Counted from the stretch's first letter, positions 16,133 through 26,526 are shown. The stretch is 64,000 nt of DNA from Candidatus Electrothrix aestuarii (GCA_032595685.2 CP159373.1:703001-767000), one strand, 5' to 3'. The notes: generated from the sequence alone by a model not told the origin. Made by a program: numbers and translations.

Positions 16133-17764
16133 TTACACCAGAGTCCGCAGACCCTCGTCAAGTTCCTGTCTGTTTTCGCCTTCGATAACCAACGCATTAC
16201 CGACTAACTCACTGAGGCCAGCCACCTGCACATCTGGTATCCAGTAATTCATCAGAGTGGTCAGGGTAGCCCGGTCAATGGCGCAGACACATGCCAAGGT
16301 ATTAATGGCATGCTTATCGTAGACATGCTTGACCGCATTGGCGCGAGGCAGACCGGAGCGCATACGCAGCTCCATGATCTCATCCGTATTCAGGGCAGTA
16401 CCGGAACCACAGCAAAAGGTCTTCTCCCGGATGGTGTTGCGCGGCATCTCATGCCACTCCTCCAGGACATGATTCAGGATGTAACGCGGCTCTTCCAGCA
16501 GGCCCATAGCACGAGAGGTGTTGCAGGAATCATGGAATGTCGCCTTGACATGGGCATTCCGGCTCTTATCAAACTTAATCTTGCCGTGTTTGATCAGGTC
16601 AGCGGTGAACTCACTGATATGCACCATCTTGGTGGATGCTGCATTATCAAAGACAGTGCCGGTGATCGGAGACTTGGGCACCTCAAGGAAGTCAGCAGGA
16701 CCGTTCATGGTATCCATATACTGATTGATAACGCGCCACATATGCCCGCACTCACCACCGAGGATCCATTTCACGCCCAGACGCTCAGCCTCGGCATACA
16801 TCTTACCGTTGAGCTTCTTCATCATCTCGTTGGAGGTAAAGAGACCGAAGTTACCACCTTCAGAGGCATAGGTGGACCAGGTATAATCCAGCCCGATGGC
16901 CTCGAATAGGAGCAGGTAGCCCATACCGGTGAAGAGGCCCGGTTCAGCAAAAACATCCGCAGACGGAGTGATGAACAGGACTTCAGCACCCTTCCGGTTA
17001 AAGGTCGGGTTGACCTTGACGCCGGTCAGGTTCTCAATATCCTCACAGAGGAAGTCTATGTTACCTTTAAATGCCTGAGGGGTCAGGCCCATATGGTTAC
17101 CGGTGCGGTTGGAGTTGGAAACAGGCTCCATTGCCCAGTTAATACCGCAACCAACCATGTGCAGCAGCTCACGCAACATCATGGTGATTTCTGCGGTGTC
17201 GATACCGTAGGGACAGAAAACAGAGCAACGGCGACACTCGGTACACTGATAGGCGTACATAAACCACTCTTTCAGCACACCAGCGGTCATCTTACGAGCA
17301 CCAGCCATCTTACCCAGGATTTTACCGGCCAGGGTAAATTCCCCGCGATACACAGAGCGCAACAACTCAGCTCGCAGAACCGGCATATTTTTGGGGTCAC
17401 CGGTACCCAGGAAAAAATGACATTTATCTGCGCAGGCACCACAGCGTACGCAGCAATCCATGAAAATCTTTAGCGAACGGAAGCGATCCAGACGATCAGC
17501 CAGCCCGTTGATAATAATTTCTTTCCAGTTTGCTGGCAGCTTCCAGTCTTCATCTTCAGGGTTCCAGACACGGGCATTAGGGAAACTGACACCCTGCTGG
17601 CTGTTCAGATATTCCAGTTTCTCTACTTTGGTAGGATAGGCATAGTTGCCCGGCCTGAATTTTACTGGTGTATCCATCCACCCCTTCTGCGGGGTAGAGC
17701 CGGTCATCATCGAAGGCTCTTCGGCCACATTCTTTGACAACTCATCTTTTTTTATAACGGCCAT
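16133..17764 (-). CDS. dsrK: Sulfite-reduction complex iron-sulfur protein DsrK
   Basis: 543 residues, typical DsrK length. HdrD-like cytoplasmic subunit with two [4Fe-4S] motifs (CVRCGACADKC and CTECRRCSVFCPYG). CCG-type motifs for a noncubane cluster follow (GGECGHMW, HDSCNTSRAMG, FCCGSGTALN). DsrK is thought to reduce the DsrC trisulfide using electrons from DsrM. The gene lies 30 bp upstream of dsrJ. Confidence 0.96.
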   Translation of the reverse strand: MAVIKKDELSKNVAEEPSMMTGSTPQKGWMDTPVKFRPGNYAYPTKVEKLEYLNSQQGVSFPNARVWNPEDEDWKLPANWKEIIINGLADRLDRFRSLKIFMDCCVRCGACADKCHFFLGTGDPKNMPVLRAELLRSVYRGEFTLAGKILGKMAGARKMTAGVLKEWFMYAYQCTECRRCSVFCPYGIDTAEITMMLRELLHMVGCGINWAMEPVSNSNRTGNHMGLTPQAFKGNIDFLCEDIENLTGVKVNPTFNRKGAEVLFITPSADVFAEPGLFTGMGYLLLFEAIGLDYTWSTYASEGGNFGLFTSNEMMKKLNGKMYAEAERLGVKWILGGECGHMWRVINQYMDTMNGPADFLEVPKSPITGTVFDNAASTKMVHISEFTADLIKHGKIKFDKSRNAHVKATFHDSCNTSRAMGLLEEPRYILNHVLEEWHEMPRNTIREKTFCCGSGTALNTDEIMELRMRSGLPRANAVKHVYDKHAINTLACVCAIDRATLTTLMNYWIPDVQVAGLSELVGNALVIEGENRQELDEGLRTLV

Positions 17765-17801
17765 TGTTCAATCCTTATATCTTATATAGTAGAGTTAGTC
17801 A

Positions 17802-18824
17802 TCAGTCCTCAGCCTTCTCAAGTTCCTTTTCAACCGGCAGGCCCTGTTCAACCATATCCTCACGGAATTCATCCTCATAGGAAGCATAAGAGTGCGGTTT
17901 GATATCAGGGTTCCAAGGATTAATATGGCGCTTCATTCTACTATTATTCGCCATATCCCGGGTCGGGCTCATGAACACCCCACCCATATGCATCAATTTG
18001 GAAAAGGGGAAGTAAGCCAGCAGACAGGAAACCAGAAAAAGATGCGTATAGAAGATTGGCGCGATATTCGTTGTGATTTCTGGATTGAAGGTGGCTAGCC
18101 CCACAGCCAGCTTTTTGATAGCGATGATATCCACTCCGCTGCGCAGGAAGTAGCGCATGGAGATACCGGAGATGGCAATACCGATCAACAGGAACAAAGG
18201 AAAGTAGTCATTAGCTAAAGAGATGTAGCGAACAGGACGAAGAAGGAAACGCCGGAGCAGGAGAGCTACCAGGCCGCAAAGAATCAGAACATCTGTAATA
18301 TAGACAGAAAGTTCCGGGGTAGGATTAAAAGTCAATCCATCCAGAGCACCCAATGCGTCGATCAAAAAGGGTACCGGCTCAACAAAGAGACGCAGATGAC
18401 GAAGCACGATGATCAGCATGCTGTAATGGAAGAGAATACCGAAAAACCAGAGCCACCGGGTTGATTTATAGGTCAGGACAGGACCGGGCTGAATGTTCGC
18501 CTTGGTATTCCGCCACAAGGAACGAAAAAAAACAATTTCCATGAACATCCGGCCAACAACCTCAGTTGTGTTTACCGGGGCCTCCAGTTTGTCTCGCTTA
18601 ATCCAGGACAGGGAATAACCCTGCCCGCAAGTTGTCGGGATTTTAAACGGAACAGGCGATTTGGCCCAATAAATGACCCGCCAGCAAAAGCCGCAGATAA
18701 ATAGAATCAGGGCTGCATAGGGCACGTCAATGCCAAACACGTTTTGCATACCAGGAATAGTGGACCCTACCCATGCAATTCGTGCCAAGACAATGACTGC
18801 AACCAAGGGGAAGAGGTACTTCAT
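17802..18824 (-). CDS. dsrM: Sulfite-reduction complex NarI-like cytochrome b subunit DsrM
   Basis: 340 residues with about six membrane segments. Conserved features of DsrM: WAKSPVPFKIPTTCGQGYSL near residue 55, and FHYSMLIIVLRHLRLF with heme-ligand histidines in membrane helices. Oxidises menaquinol and passes electrons to DsrK. First gene of the dsrMKJ operon (37-bp gap to dsrK). Confidence 0.94.
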   Translation of the reverse strand: MKYLFPLVAVIVLARIAWVGSTIPGMQNVFGIDVPYAALILFICGFCWRVIYWAKSPVPFKIPTTCGQGYSLSWIKRDKLEAPVNTTEVVGRMFMEIVFFRSLWRNTKANIQPGPVLTYKSTRWLWFFGILFHYSMLIIVLRHLRLFVEPVPFLIDALGALDGLTFNPTPELSVYITDVLILCGLVALLLRRFLLRPVRYISLANDYFPLFLLIGIAISGISMRYFLRSGVDIIAIKKLAVGLATFNPEITTNIAPIFYTHLFLVSCLLAYFPFSKLMHMGGVFMSPTRDMANNSRMKRHINPWNPDIKPHSYASYEDEFREDMVEQGLPVEKELEKAED

Positions 18825-18952
18825 TGATCGCTCCTTCTCTTCAAGTTAAAAAAAATAAAACCTTATATCTTTAAGTATCAAGATACGATACAACAGCGCA
18901 TCACAATCTCAACACTTCACCACTGTGCTGTAGCCCTCTTTATTTTCCCGCT

Positions 18953-19492
18953 TTATTTCCCTGATAAGGAGGCTATGTCCTGCAAATTTTCCCGGACAGC
19001 CGCAGAGGCGCAGGAAGAGTCCGTTAAAATATAACTACCGCTTTTCAACTCACGAATGCGGGCCTGATACAACCGGTCCCGGCAATTCATATAAATATCA
19101 AAGGCCATCAGAGCAATCCTGTCGACGTCACGGTCAAAAGGGGCAAGCTCGGTGACGAGAGAACGACATGTATTATCCGCAGAAAGAACCTGCCTCACTA
19201 CCCATTTCAGCTCAAGTAGCGGCGCAACTGCCTGCGCAGCAGTGAAATCCTGCACTGCGCGAATCCGAACAACCTGATCAAGGGGCTCAGCAAAGTCCTG
19301 TGGCTCATCCACTGAGACCATCAGATGAAAAACCTTGGTCAATCCAGCTCGAATATTCGCACCAACGGGATTATCAAACTGATCCTTGGTCTGCTTGAAG
19401 AAATCCGCTGACTGATAGGAGTCCAGCGTCCTTTCCACCCAGGTATCTATTATTTTTTTCTCTTTACTTTTCAGCGCTTCAAGCAGATTCAT
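18953..19492 (-). CDS. RsbRD N-terminal-domain-like protein upstream of dsrM
   Basis: 179 residues. Helical, globin-like RsbR-type domain: LLEALKSKEKKIIDTWVERT, PVGANIRAGLTKVFHLMV, and VQDFTAAQAVAPLLELKWVV. Genes of this type are commonly next to dsrMKJOP in sulfate reducers, possibly as sensors, but their role is unproven. The start is uncertain because no strong ribosome site is visible. Confidence 0.75.
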   Translation of the reverse strand: MNLLEALKSKEKKIIDTWVERTLDSYQSADFFKQTKDQFDNPVGANIRAGLTKVFHLMVSVDEPQDFAEPLDQVVRIRAVQDFTAAQAVAPLLELKWVVRQVLSADNTCRSLVTELAPFDRDVDRIALMAFDIYMNCRDRLYQARIRELKSGSYILTDSSCASAAVRENLQDIASLSGK

Positions 19493-19732
19493 AATATAAT
19501 CTCGGTACAATTGTACATAATATTGACACTGAACCCTCGTTCAGTGCAAATTGCTCTATCATGATTACGGGTTGATTTCAAGAAAAATTTCATACTTCAT
19601 GGGAAAAGGAGACTCACCAAGAAAGGTTGAGCCGCAGCCCTTTTCTTACAAAAAAGAAAGAAAAATATCAACTCGGAAATGAGCTGATGGACTTATGATC
19701 TACTCGGAAAGATAAGGGTGAGAAGAAGAGAA

Positions 19733-19763
19733 AAGGCCTCAGAGGGTCACCCCTTGAGGCCTT
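19733..19763 (-). terminator. Terminator after prc
   Basis: A 9-bp stem (AAGGCCTCA with TGAGGCCTT) is followed on the minus strand by TTTTCTCTT. It lies ~45 bases beyond the prc stop. Confidence 0.75.
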
Positions 19764-19807
19764 GCGAGTTGACTTTTCCTCTCCTGAACGAGAGGAAGAT
19801 AAGAAGG

Positions 19808-21940
19808 TTAGTTATTAGCCCCGGCAGTCAGCTCCACGTTTTTGGAGTTTTCCATCAGGAAAACAGCCAGGTCCACATAAAGATCATGAGAAAGCTTCTC
19901 GTCCAGGCTTTTCTCACCCTGTTTCTCCTGCTCATCGTCATCTTCCTCGTCAGCCAGTACTCCGGCATCCCGAGCCTCTTTTCTTGCCTGCTCAAGTTCT
20001 TTTCGTTCCTTGATAACGCCAGCCAGATACACAGGGACCTTGGTTTCTTCTTTCCGCTTCTTTGCCTTCAGGCTTTCCTCTTTTATCTTCTGGAATCGTT
20101 TGCTTCTTGCCACATACCTGCGACTCTGCTCCTTGACCCTTTCCAGATCAAAACGAGAGCCATGCCATAATGGATGGGCAACCTCTGCAACAGTGTCCCA
20201 AGGCAGGGAATTATCCATGTACTGTTCGCCTGTCTCCAGATAATCCAGCATGCTGGGTAGGACCACGTCCGGCACAACCCCCTTATATTGGGTTGAGCTG
20301 CCGTTTACCCGGTAAAATTTCTGGATAGTAACCTTTAAGGCCCCCAAATCATCATACTTTTTCAGATGCAGTAAGGGGAGATTACGATTCATATCCAGCA
20401 GGGCCTGCACTGTGCCCTTTCCGTGCGTGTGCGCCCCACCAACAACCAAGGCGCGACCGTAATCCTGCATGGCAGCGGCAAAAATCTCTGATGCAGATGC
20501 TGCAAATTGATTGATAAGAACGATCATGGGACCGTCATAGACAACGCCCCGATCTTTATCCTCAAGCACACGAATAACTCCCTGGGAGTTTTTCACCTGC
20601 ACCATAGGACCACCAGGCAAAAAGAGCCCGGAGACATTCACCGCATCACTCAAGGAGCCGCCACCGTTATTCCGCAAATCGAGAATAAGGCCGTGGATCC
20701 TTTCCTTTTTCAACTTATTCAGCTCTGCACGCGTATCATCAGTGACATTACGACCATCCTTGCCCAGTCGTCCCGCAGAAAAATCACGATAAAAGCTGGG
20801 AATTTTTACATAACCAATCTTCCCACCCTTATCATCTTTAATAACAGTGGATTTCACATAGGTTTCCTCCAGTCGTACCACGTCACGTACAATAGGAATA
20901 ACCAGGCGGGCACCATCAGGCCTGCTCACGGTCAGGCGAACCTCAGTCCCCTTGGGACCACGGATATAGGAGACAGCCTCCCGAATACTCATGGAGGAAA
21001 TATCCACCGGTTCTCCATCGCTCTCTGAGACTGACATAATAACATCTTCGGCCTGAAGCTGCCCCTGGGCCTCTGCGGCACTGCCAGGGATAACGCGAAC
21101 TACCTTGATATGCCCGTCATCCTCACGCAACAGGGCTCCGATACCTTCCAGAGAGCCGCTCATGTGGATATCAAAATCTTCCTTTGAAGTCGGCGCCATA
21201 TAATTGGTATGGGGGTCAAAGGAACGGGCAACCGCATCAAAGTACCTATTATAATGTTCCTGACGAGTGACCTTGAGGAGCCGCTCCAGATAGGCATCGG
21301 TTTTCTTCTGGACCTTCTTCATTGCCTCAGCCCAAAGCGTTTCATCCACCTGCTCGCCTTCAGCGTCTAACAGCACTTCGCCCTTTTTTTCCCGCTTTTT
21401 ATTTTCTTTCTCAACTGCTTCCAGGTATGAATCCAGGACTTCCAGCTTCAAAGAGCGCCGCCAACGATCTCTCAGCTCGGCTTCGTCTGCCGCAGCAGCC
21501 AGCTTTTCAGGATCAGTCTGAAGGTAGTCTTCCTTATTCGGAGAAAAACCCGCAGCCATGATCTCCTTAATTATGCCTGAGACCTTTTCAACTTGCTTAT
21601 TCAGGAGCTTCATGCCCATATCAGGCAGGGTGATATGACCATTGCTGATCTCGTCATCAATCCTATCGGTATATCGATCCAACTCCTTCACATCAGCAGC
21701 CAGGAGAAACTGTTTTTTAGGATCCAGTTGACTGAGATAGAGTTTATAGGCCTCTTTGGACATCTGCTCATCAAAAGGCTTATGATCAAAATGCTGAGCA
21801 GAAAGTTGACTCCGCAGCATTGCGGCAATAAGGCGGTTACGACCTCGGTCGAATTCCACCGGCATTACCTTGCCGTATGCTGACACCCCGGTCAGCAGAA
21901 AGGCCAGTAGTAAACTCGAAACCAAACGATGGATACGCAT
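19808..21940 (-). CDS. prc: Carboxy-terminal processing protease Prc (tail-specific protease, S41)
   Basis: 710 residues, the length of the long Prc/Tsp form. N-terminal signal peptide (to ~25), an N-terminal helical region, a PDZ domain (SLEGIGALLREDDGHIKVV, PGSAAEAQGQL), the S41 protease core with Ser in FAASASEIFAAAM and Lys in HGKGTVQALL, and a charged C-terminal DUF3340-like region. Degrades or processes periplasmic proteins from their C-termini. ATG 21940 is chosen because GGGAG precedes it. Confidence 0.94.
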   Translation of the reverse strand: MRIHRLVSSLLLAFLLTGVSAYGKVMPVEFDRGRNRLIAAMLRSQLSAQHFDHKPFDEQMSKEAYKLYLSQLDPKKQFLLAADVKELDRYTDRIDDEISNGHITLPDMGMKLLNKQVEKVSGIIKEIMAAGFSPNKEDYLQTDPEKLAAAADEAELRDRWRRSLKLEVLDSYLEAVEKENKKREKKGEVLLDAEGEQVDETLWAEAMKKVQKKTDAYLERLLKVTRQEHYNRYFDAVARSFDPHTNYMAPTSKEDFDIHMSGSLEGIGALLREDDGHIKVVRVIPGSAAEAQGQLQAEDVIMSVSESDGEPVDISSMSIREAVSYIRGPKGTEVRLTVSRPDGARLVIPIVRDVVRLEETYVKSTVIKDDKGGKIGYVKIPSFYRDFSAGRLGKDGRNVTDDTRAELNKLKKERIHGLILDLRNNGGGSLSDAVNVSGLFLPGGPMVQVKNSQGVIRVLEDKDRGVVYDGPMIVLINQFAASASEIFAAAMQDYGRALVVGGAHTHGKGTVQALLDMNRNLPLLHLKKYDDLGALKVTIQKFYRVNGSSTQYKGVVPDVVLPSMLDYLETGEQYMDNSLPWDTVAEVAHPLWHGSRFDLERVKEQSRRYVARSKRFQKIKEESLKAKKRKEETKVPVYLAGVIKERKELEQARKEARDAGVLADEEDDDEQEKQGEKSLDEKLSHDLYVDLAVFLMENSKNVELTAGANN

Positions 21941-22205
21941 AACCAACTCCCAATAAAAATAAAGGCAGAATGCTCAATAAAAATAATTATTTTCGAACAG
22001 TTCCGTCTAATATAACAATAAGAAAGCCCTGTTCACGAGATGAAACAGATCAAAGAGCTCTTTGCGGTAAGATATTACTCTTTCTCCGTTCTTACCAAAA
22101 AAAGTTAACTCCTGTGGTATAGCATACCACACCGTAATTTTTTTGCCAACCGACGGAAAAAAAAGAGCTAGAGGGATAAAGAAAGAGGATAGAGAAAGAG
22201 GACAA

Positions 22206-22841
22206 TCAATAGGGACTGACCACTTTCGCGGCATTATTCACCGTGTTCATAATCTCATACATATCGGTGATTCTGCCGACCCTGAGAGAGGCGGTGAGTT
22301 CATAAAAGTTCAAACAGGTGCCACAGGCAAGGATCTCTACTCCTTGCTCCTGAAGCTGCTCCAGGGCTTTTAAGGCACCTGTTTCCTCAGCCACCAAGCG
22401 CACACCTTCATTATAGAGTAAGATTTTCTCAGGAAGGGGGCTGATTTTATGGATGGTCTGCACATAGGTCTGGAGCAGTGCCCAACCAAGGTCAGCATTT
22501 CCATGCCCCATTGAGGCTGAGGAAAGAACATAGATCAAACCGCCACTTTTGGCCGAAGCACAGCTGTAGTTCTCAGCTGAGGCCTGATTTCTGCGACACA
22601 CGCGACCTGCCTTGACAGACAAGGTCCAGCAATCATTTTCAGGCTCAGAGCTAGTCACGGTGCAATTTCTGTCCTGCAAAAAGCGGGTGACATTATTCTT
22701 CGCAGCCTCATTATCCACCACAACCTCAAGGAGACGATTTCCCGCCTCCAAGGCTTCTTTGGTTGCAAGGACAGGCTGGGGACAACTCAGGCCCCGACAA
22801 TCCACCCGAAGCACTTTCTTATTCCAAAACATAAAACACAT
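22206..22841 (-). CDS. yedF: Sulfurtransferase-like selenium metabolism protein YedF
   Basis: 211 residues with two domains: an N-terminal TusA-like domain (VDCRGLSCPQPVLATKEAL, catalytic Cys in the CPxP motif) and a C-terminal DsrE-like domain containing GVEILACGTCLNFYEL. This fusion is the YedF family, often found near selenium-utilisation genes, though none are seen here. Located 11 bp after the MBL-fold hydrolase gene, so co-transcribed. Confidence 0.88.
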   Translation of the reverse strand: MCFMFWNKKVLRVDCRGLSCPQPVLATKEALEAGNRLLEVVVDNEAAKNNVTRFLQDRNCTVTSSEPENDCWTLSVKAGRVCRRNQASAENYSCASAKSGGLIYVLSSASMGHGNADLGWALLQTYVQTIHKISPLPEKILLYNEGVRLVAEETGALKALEQLQEQGVEILACGTCLNFYELTASLRVGRITDMYEIMNTVNNAAKVVSPY

Positions 22842-22852
22842 AAACTACCCCA

Positions 22853-23749
22853 CTATTTTTTCTTGAGATATTTCATCTGAATATTCATAGGAATCAGCCC
22901 AGCTCCCTCAGGTCGTTTAGGTAAAGCAGGCAGTATTTCCTGAGCAATTTCCTGAGGATCATCAGACGTAGCAGCAAGTTCCTTGGCCTTTGTATCAAAA
23001 AGCTGAAGATAGGCCTCCATATCATCCAAGTCGCCCTTATCAGAAACAGGGCCGTGACCGGGAATAATCTTTTCCACATCCATAGCCTTGATAGCCTCCA
23101 GACGGGCAGACCATTCTGCAATATCACCTTCACCAAGAAAGGGATGATATTGGGTAAACAAGACATCGCCGCTGAACAGAACCTTCTGCTTCGGCAGGTA
23201 GACCAGAGTATCGCCACCCGTATGGGCATGGGGAGCATGGGTCAGCTCAAGGAGCTGCCCTCCCAGGTCAATGGTCATTTTTTCCTGATAGGTAACTACA
23301 GGATAGGCTATTTCCGTCCCCTGCATATCCTCAGCTGTTAAGCCATAGTTCCCAACATGTTGTAATGTTTCCTCAGCATGCTTCTGCATGAGATCCTTGG
23401 CTTCTTCCTGAGCAATGATCAGGGCGCCCTGCTTGGCAAATTCGGCATTGCCAAACACATGATCAAGATGATAGTGGGTATTGATCACATATCGAATTGG
23501 CTTATCAGAGATTTTACGAATATCCTGAAGAAAACGCTTTGCCTCATGAGCGGAAATCAAGGTATCAACCACAGCAATGCCCTGCTCCCCAATGATAACA
23601 CCAGCGTTGGAGCCAAAGCTATTCTGGGGCGTACTGTTCTTTGTATCTACATAGGCGTAGACATTTTCAGCAATCTGGGTCAGTTTTTCTGCTGCTGAAG
23701 CCGGACTGATACAAGCGAAAAATGCAATACATAATGCCAATACTTTCAT
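22853..23749 (-). CDS. Secreted metallo-beta-lactamase-fold hydrolase (SoxH-like)
   Basis: 298 residues with a signal peptide (to ~19). Complete zinc-binding set: NTHYHLDHVFGN (HxHxDH), a later His in APHAHTGGD, Asp in LFSGDVLF and PGHGPV near the end. Belongs to the quinoprotein-relay/SoxH-type branch of MBL-fold proteins, whose substrates are poorly defined. Its neighbour yedF hints at sulfur or selenium chemistry. Confidence 0.83.
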   Translation of the reverse strand: MKVLALCIAFFACISPASAAEKLTQIAENVYAYVDTKNSTPQNSFGSNAGVIIGEQGIAVVDTLISAHEAKRFLQDIRKISDKPIRYVINTHYHLDHVFGNAEFAKQGALIIAQEEAKDLMQKHAEETLQHVGNYGLTAEDMQGTEIAYPVVTYQEKMTIDLGGQLLELTHAPHAHTGGDTLVYLPKQKVLFSGDVLFTQYHPFLGEGDIAEWSARLEAIKAMDVEKIIPGHGPVSDKGDLDDMEAYLQLFDTKAKELAATSDDPQEIAQEILPALPKRPEGAGLIPMNIQMKYLKKK

Positions 23750-23806
23750 GGTGCAGCGTCTCCTCAGTATTTTTTATCTCGTTCAAATAAAACGACAGGT
23801 TACGGT

Positions 23807-25228
23807 TTAACTCAACTCCTGGGCAAAGAGCTTATTTGCCATCTGCGGATTGGCCTTGCCCTTAGTCTTCTGCATCAGCTGACCGACAAAGAAGCCCATA
23901 ACCTTGGTCTTTCCATCCCGGAATTGCTGGGCCTGCTCAGGATTGGCGTCAATGATTTCGCGAACAATGGCGACCAGCTCCCCCTCGTCGCTCATCTGCA
24001 CCAGGCCTTTGTCTTTCACGATCTTTTCTGGATCATCGCCGGACTCCAACATTTCCGCAAACACGGTCTTGGCAATCTTGCCAGAGATAGTGTTTTTCTC
24101 CACCATCTGGAGCAGGGCTGCCAATTGCGGAGCAGATACCGGGCAGTCATTGATCTGCTCAGGACTGTATTCCCTGAGCAACTCGGTGGTGATAAAATTA
24201 CTCACCTTTTTCGGATTATTATATTCCGTGCAGACCTGTTCAAAGAAATCAGCCAGATCACGGGATGAGGTCAGAGTTGCAGCCACATCTTCGGGTAGCC
24301 CCATATCATCCATGAAACGTTGCTTCCGTTCTCCGGCCAGCTCCGGCAACTCGCCCTGTACTCGTTCGATCCAGTCTTCGTCAATCTGCACCGGCACCAG
24401 ATCCGGGTCCGGGAAGTAGCGATAATCGTGCGCCTCTTCCTTACCCCGCATAGCCTCGGTTCGGTTTGCATCAGGATTCCAGAGCAAAGTGGCCTGGGTA
24501 ACAGAACCTCCGTCCAGGAGAACGTCCCGCTGCCTGCGCTCCTCATATTCCAGGGCCAGCTGCACATTGCGGAACGAGTTCATATTCTTCAGCTCCGTGC
24601 GCGTACCAAACTCCTCCTGCCCCTTGGGACGCAGAGAAATATTGGCATCGCAGCGAAAACTGCCCTCCTGCATATTGCCGTCGCAGATATCCAGATAACG
24701 GACAATACCATGCAGCTTTTTCAAATAGGCCACCGCCTCTTCCGGCGAACGCAGGTCGGGCTCACTGACGATCTCCAGCAGCGGAGTGCCGGTCCGATTG
24801 AGATCCACATAGCTGTTGGGCTCCAGGTCATCATGGACCAGCTTCCCCGCATCCTCCTCCATGTGGGCACGGGTAATGCCGATGGTCTTTTTCTGCCCAT
24901 CAACTTCTATCTCCAACTGACCGTGCTCGGCAATGGGCAACTCAAACTGGGAGATCTGGTAGCCCTTAGGCAGATCAGGATAGAAGTAATTCTTGCGGGC
25001 AAAACGGTTTTCCTTATTAATGGTGGAATCCGTGGCCAGGGCCAGCTTGATGCCGTTCTCCACCACCTGCTTATTCAGCACCGGCAACGAGCCGGGCATT
25101 CCCAGGCAGACAGGACAGGTATGGGTGTTGGGCGGCGCACCAAACTCGGTGGAACAGCCGCAGAATATCTTACTCTTGGTCTTCATCTGGGCATGGACTT
25201 CCAGCCCAATCACGGTTTCAAATTCCAT
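23807..25228 (-). CDS. gatB: Asp-tRNA(Asn)/Glu-tRNA(Gln) amidotransferase subunit B
   Basis: 473 residues, full length. [19 protein letters not shown] with zinc-ligand cysteines (FCGCS...CPVC), the kinase-like core [19 protein letters not shown] and the C-terminal YqeY-like tail domain. Part of the GatCAB enzyme that makes Gln-tRNA or Asn-tRNA by transamidation; gatA and gatC are not in the window. Confidence 0.97.
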   Translation of the reverse strand: MEFETVIGLEVHAQMKTKSKIFCGCSTEFGAPPNTHTCPVCLGMPGSLPVLNKQVVENGIKLALATDSTINKENRFARKNYFYPDLPKGYQISQFELPIAEHGQLEIEVDGQKKTIGITRAHMEEDAGKLVHDDLEPNSYVDLNRTGTPLLEIVSEPDLRSPEEAVAYLKKLHGIVRYLDICDGNMQEGSFRCDANISLRPKGQEEFGTRTELKNMNSFRNVQLALEYEERRQRDVLLDGGSVTQATLLWNPDANRTEAMRGKEEAHDYRYFPDPDLVPVQIDEDWIERVQGELPELAGERKQRFMDDMGLPEDVAATLTSSRDLADFFEQVCTEYNNPKKVSNFITTELLREYSPEQINDCPVSAPQLAALLQMVEKNTISGKIAKTVFAEMLESGDDPEKIVKDKGLVQMSDEGELVAIVREIIDANPEQAQQFRDGKTKVMGFFVGQLMQKTKGKANPQMANKLFAQELS

Positions 25229-25250
25229 AATGTTATTCAGTTAAATAGTT

Positions 25251-25727
25251 TTACAGTTCAAGATGTGTTGGAAACTGCGGAACAAGGCCGGAACGCTCAA
25301 GAGCTCCATCAGCAGAGAAAAATTGCATTGTCCCGTCCTTAGAGCAGAGCCAGACTTCTTCCGCACCATGAGCCAGATACAACATTCTCTTGCGAAGCAT
25401 TTCATCCGCTGTGTTGGTTGGAGACAGCACCTCCACGCAGATTTCCGGGGCAACCGGACTTTCTGCCTCGTGCTTGATCTGCCGCCACAATGTGTCGGAA
25501 CACCAGACCACATCAGCGACCTTGGTGCCCTGTGCTGTAGCAATGGCGACTTCAGGTAAGGCTTTGCCGATGTCTGTCAGGCGGAGCAGCCACCGGATAA
25601 TTTCGCCTTGCCAGGCGGAGTGATATAAGCACACCGGAGTCATAATAATCTGCCCCTGCTCATTGAGTTCAATTTTGTATGGCAGATTATGCAAATGCGG
25701 ATCTGCGCAGACTTCCTGCCAGTTCAT
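25251..25727 (-). CDS. Uma2 family protein (DUF820, putative PD-(D/E)XK nuclease)
   Basis: 158 residues. Uma2 pattern: the AWQGEIIRWLLRL helix, VADVVWCSD (Asp before the core), and the core E-x-hydrophobic-S motif in PEICVEVLSPTN. Uma2 proteins are abundant in cyanobacteria and have a restriction-endonuclease-like fold but no established role. It ends the co-directional island that also contains xisI and xisH. Confidence 0.88.
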   Translation of the reverse strand: MNWQEVCADPHLHNLPYKIELNEQGQIIMTPVCLYHSAWQGEIIRWLLRLTDIGKALPEVAIATAQGTKVADVVWCSDTLWRQIKHEAESPVAPEICVEVLSPTNTADEMLRKRMLYLAHGAEEVWLCSKDGTMQFFSADGALERSGLVPQFPTHLEL

Positions 25728-25765
25728 GCCAAGCCTCTCCCTCTCTGTCAGATGAATGGTTGCGT

Positions 25766-26101
25766 CTAATTCACCGCAAACCCGCTATGTTGACGATATT
25801 TCTCCGGCTGAAATCCAAGCACGATCTGATCAGCGGAAATGCCTTGCTCCACAAGTTGTTGAGCGATCTCCGCATCAGTGCTGTCGTGTTGCAGCCAGAC
25901 TTTTTCATTCTTCAAATCAATATGAATCAGACAGCCATGAACACGTTTTTTCCCCTGCCATCCAAAGGCAACCAGTTGGTAACGACCCTGAATGTCGTCA
26001 AAAATGGTTTCCATTTCAATCTCGCCGCCTGTTGGACGATGCCGGGCGTATTCAGAGAGAATTGATTTTATCACATCTCTGTATTCTTTTTTTACAGCCA
26101 T
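25766..26101 (-). CDS. xisI: XisI family protein
   Basis: 111 residues. Characteristic XisI sequence: EMETIFDDIQGRYQLVAFGW, then HIDLKNEKVWLQHDSTDAEIA and DQIVLGFQPEKYRQHSGFAV. First described as a controlling factor for excision of the fdxN element in Anabaena, though most homologues have no link to such elements. Overlaps xisH by 10 bases. Confidence 0.93.
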   Translation of the reverse strand: MAVKKEYRDVIKSILSEYARHRPTGGEIEMETIFDDIQGRYQLVAFGWQGKKRVHGCLIHIDLKNEKVWLQHDSTDAEIAQQLVEQGISADQIVLGFQPEKYRQHSGFAVN

Positions 26102-26505
26102 TGCGTGATCACCTCCTGCTCTTCATCAAAAACAAGCAACCGGAGCTGATGTGCTTTACAGGCTGCCTGTCCAAAGACAGTTGTGAAAAAACTTTGATAG
26201 ATATATTCGGACACGGCTAAATAAAGCAGGCGTTCCGGTTCCTCTTCGGCCAGGACCAGACGGTAATTAAGAAATTGTCCAACAGCCGCATGAAATTCCG
26301 TTAATGATGACGGCCCGATGAAACTTTTAATTTCAACAGCAATACGTTGCCCGTCCTTATCCGCACCCAGCAGAACCTCGGCTCCCAGATCAACGAAAAA
26401 ATCAAAACCGCCATATTTGAGATGCAACGGGTCATGGGTAACGGTCCAACCGTCTTTGTTCAGGGCCTGCTTCACAGCATCATGGCATATATCTTTTGCT
26501 GGCAT
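26092..26505 (-). CDS. xisH: XisH family protein (nuclease-like fold)
   Basis: 137 residues. Typical XisH: MPAKDICHDAVKQALNKDGW at the start, then DLGAEVLLGADKDGQRIAVE leading to the EIKSF motif of PD-(D/E)XK enzymes. It precedes xisI with overlapping ends, the usual arrangement. The pair is suspected to be a toxin-antitoxin or DNA-processing module; function here is inferred. Confidence 0.93.
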   Translation of the reverse strand: MPAKDICHDAVKQALNKDGWTVTHDPLHLKYGGFDFFVDLGAEVLLGADKDGQRIAVEIKSFIGPSSLTEFHAAVGQFLNYRLVLAEEEPERLLYLAVSEYIYQSFFTTVFGQAACKAHQLRLLVFDEEQEVITQWL

Positions 26506-26526
26506 AGGTGGCCCCCCGCCGTCCTC

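Noticed and set aside
24320-25342. 340-codon plus-strand open frame
   Set aside because: It is antisense to gatB, which is complete and conserved.
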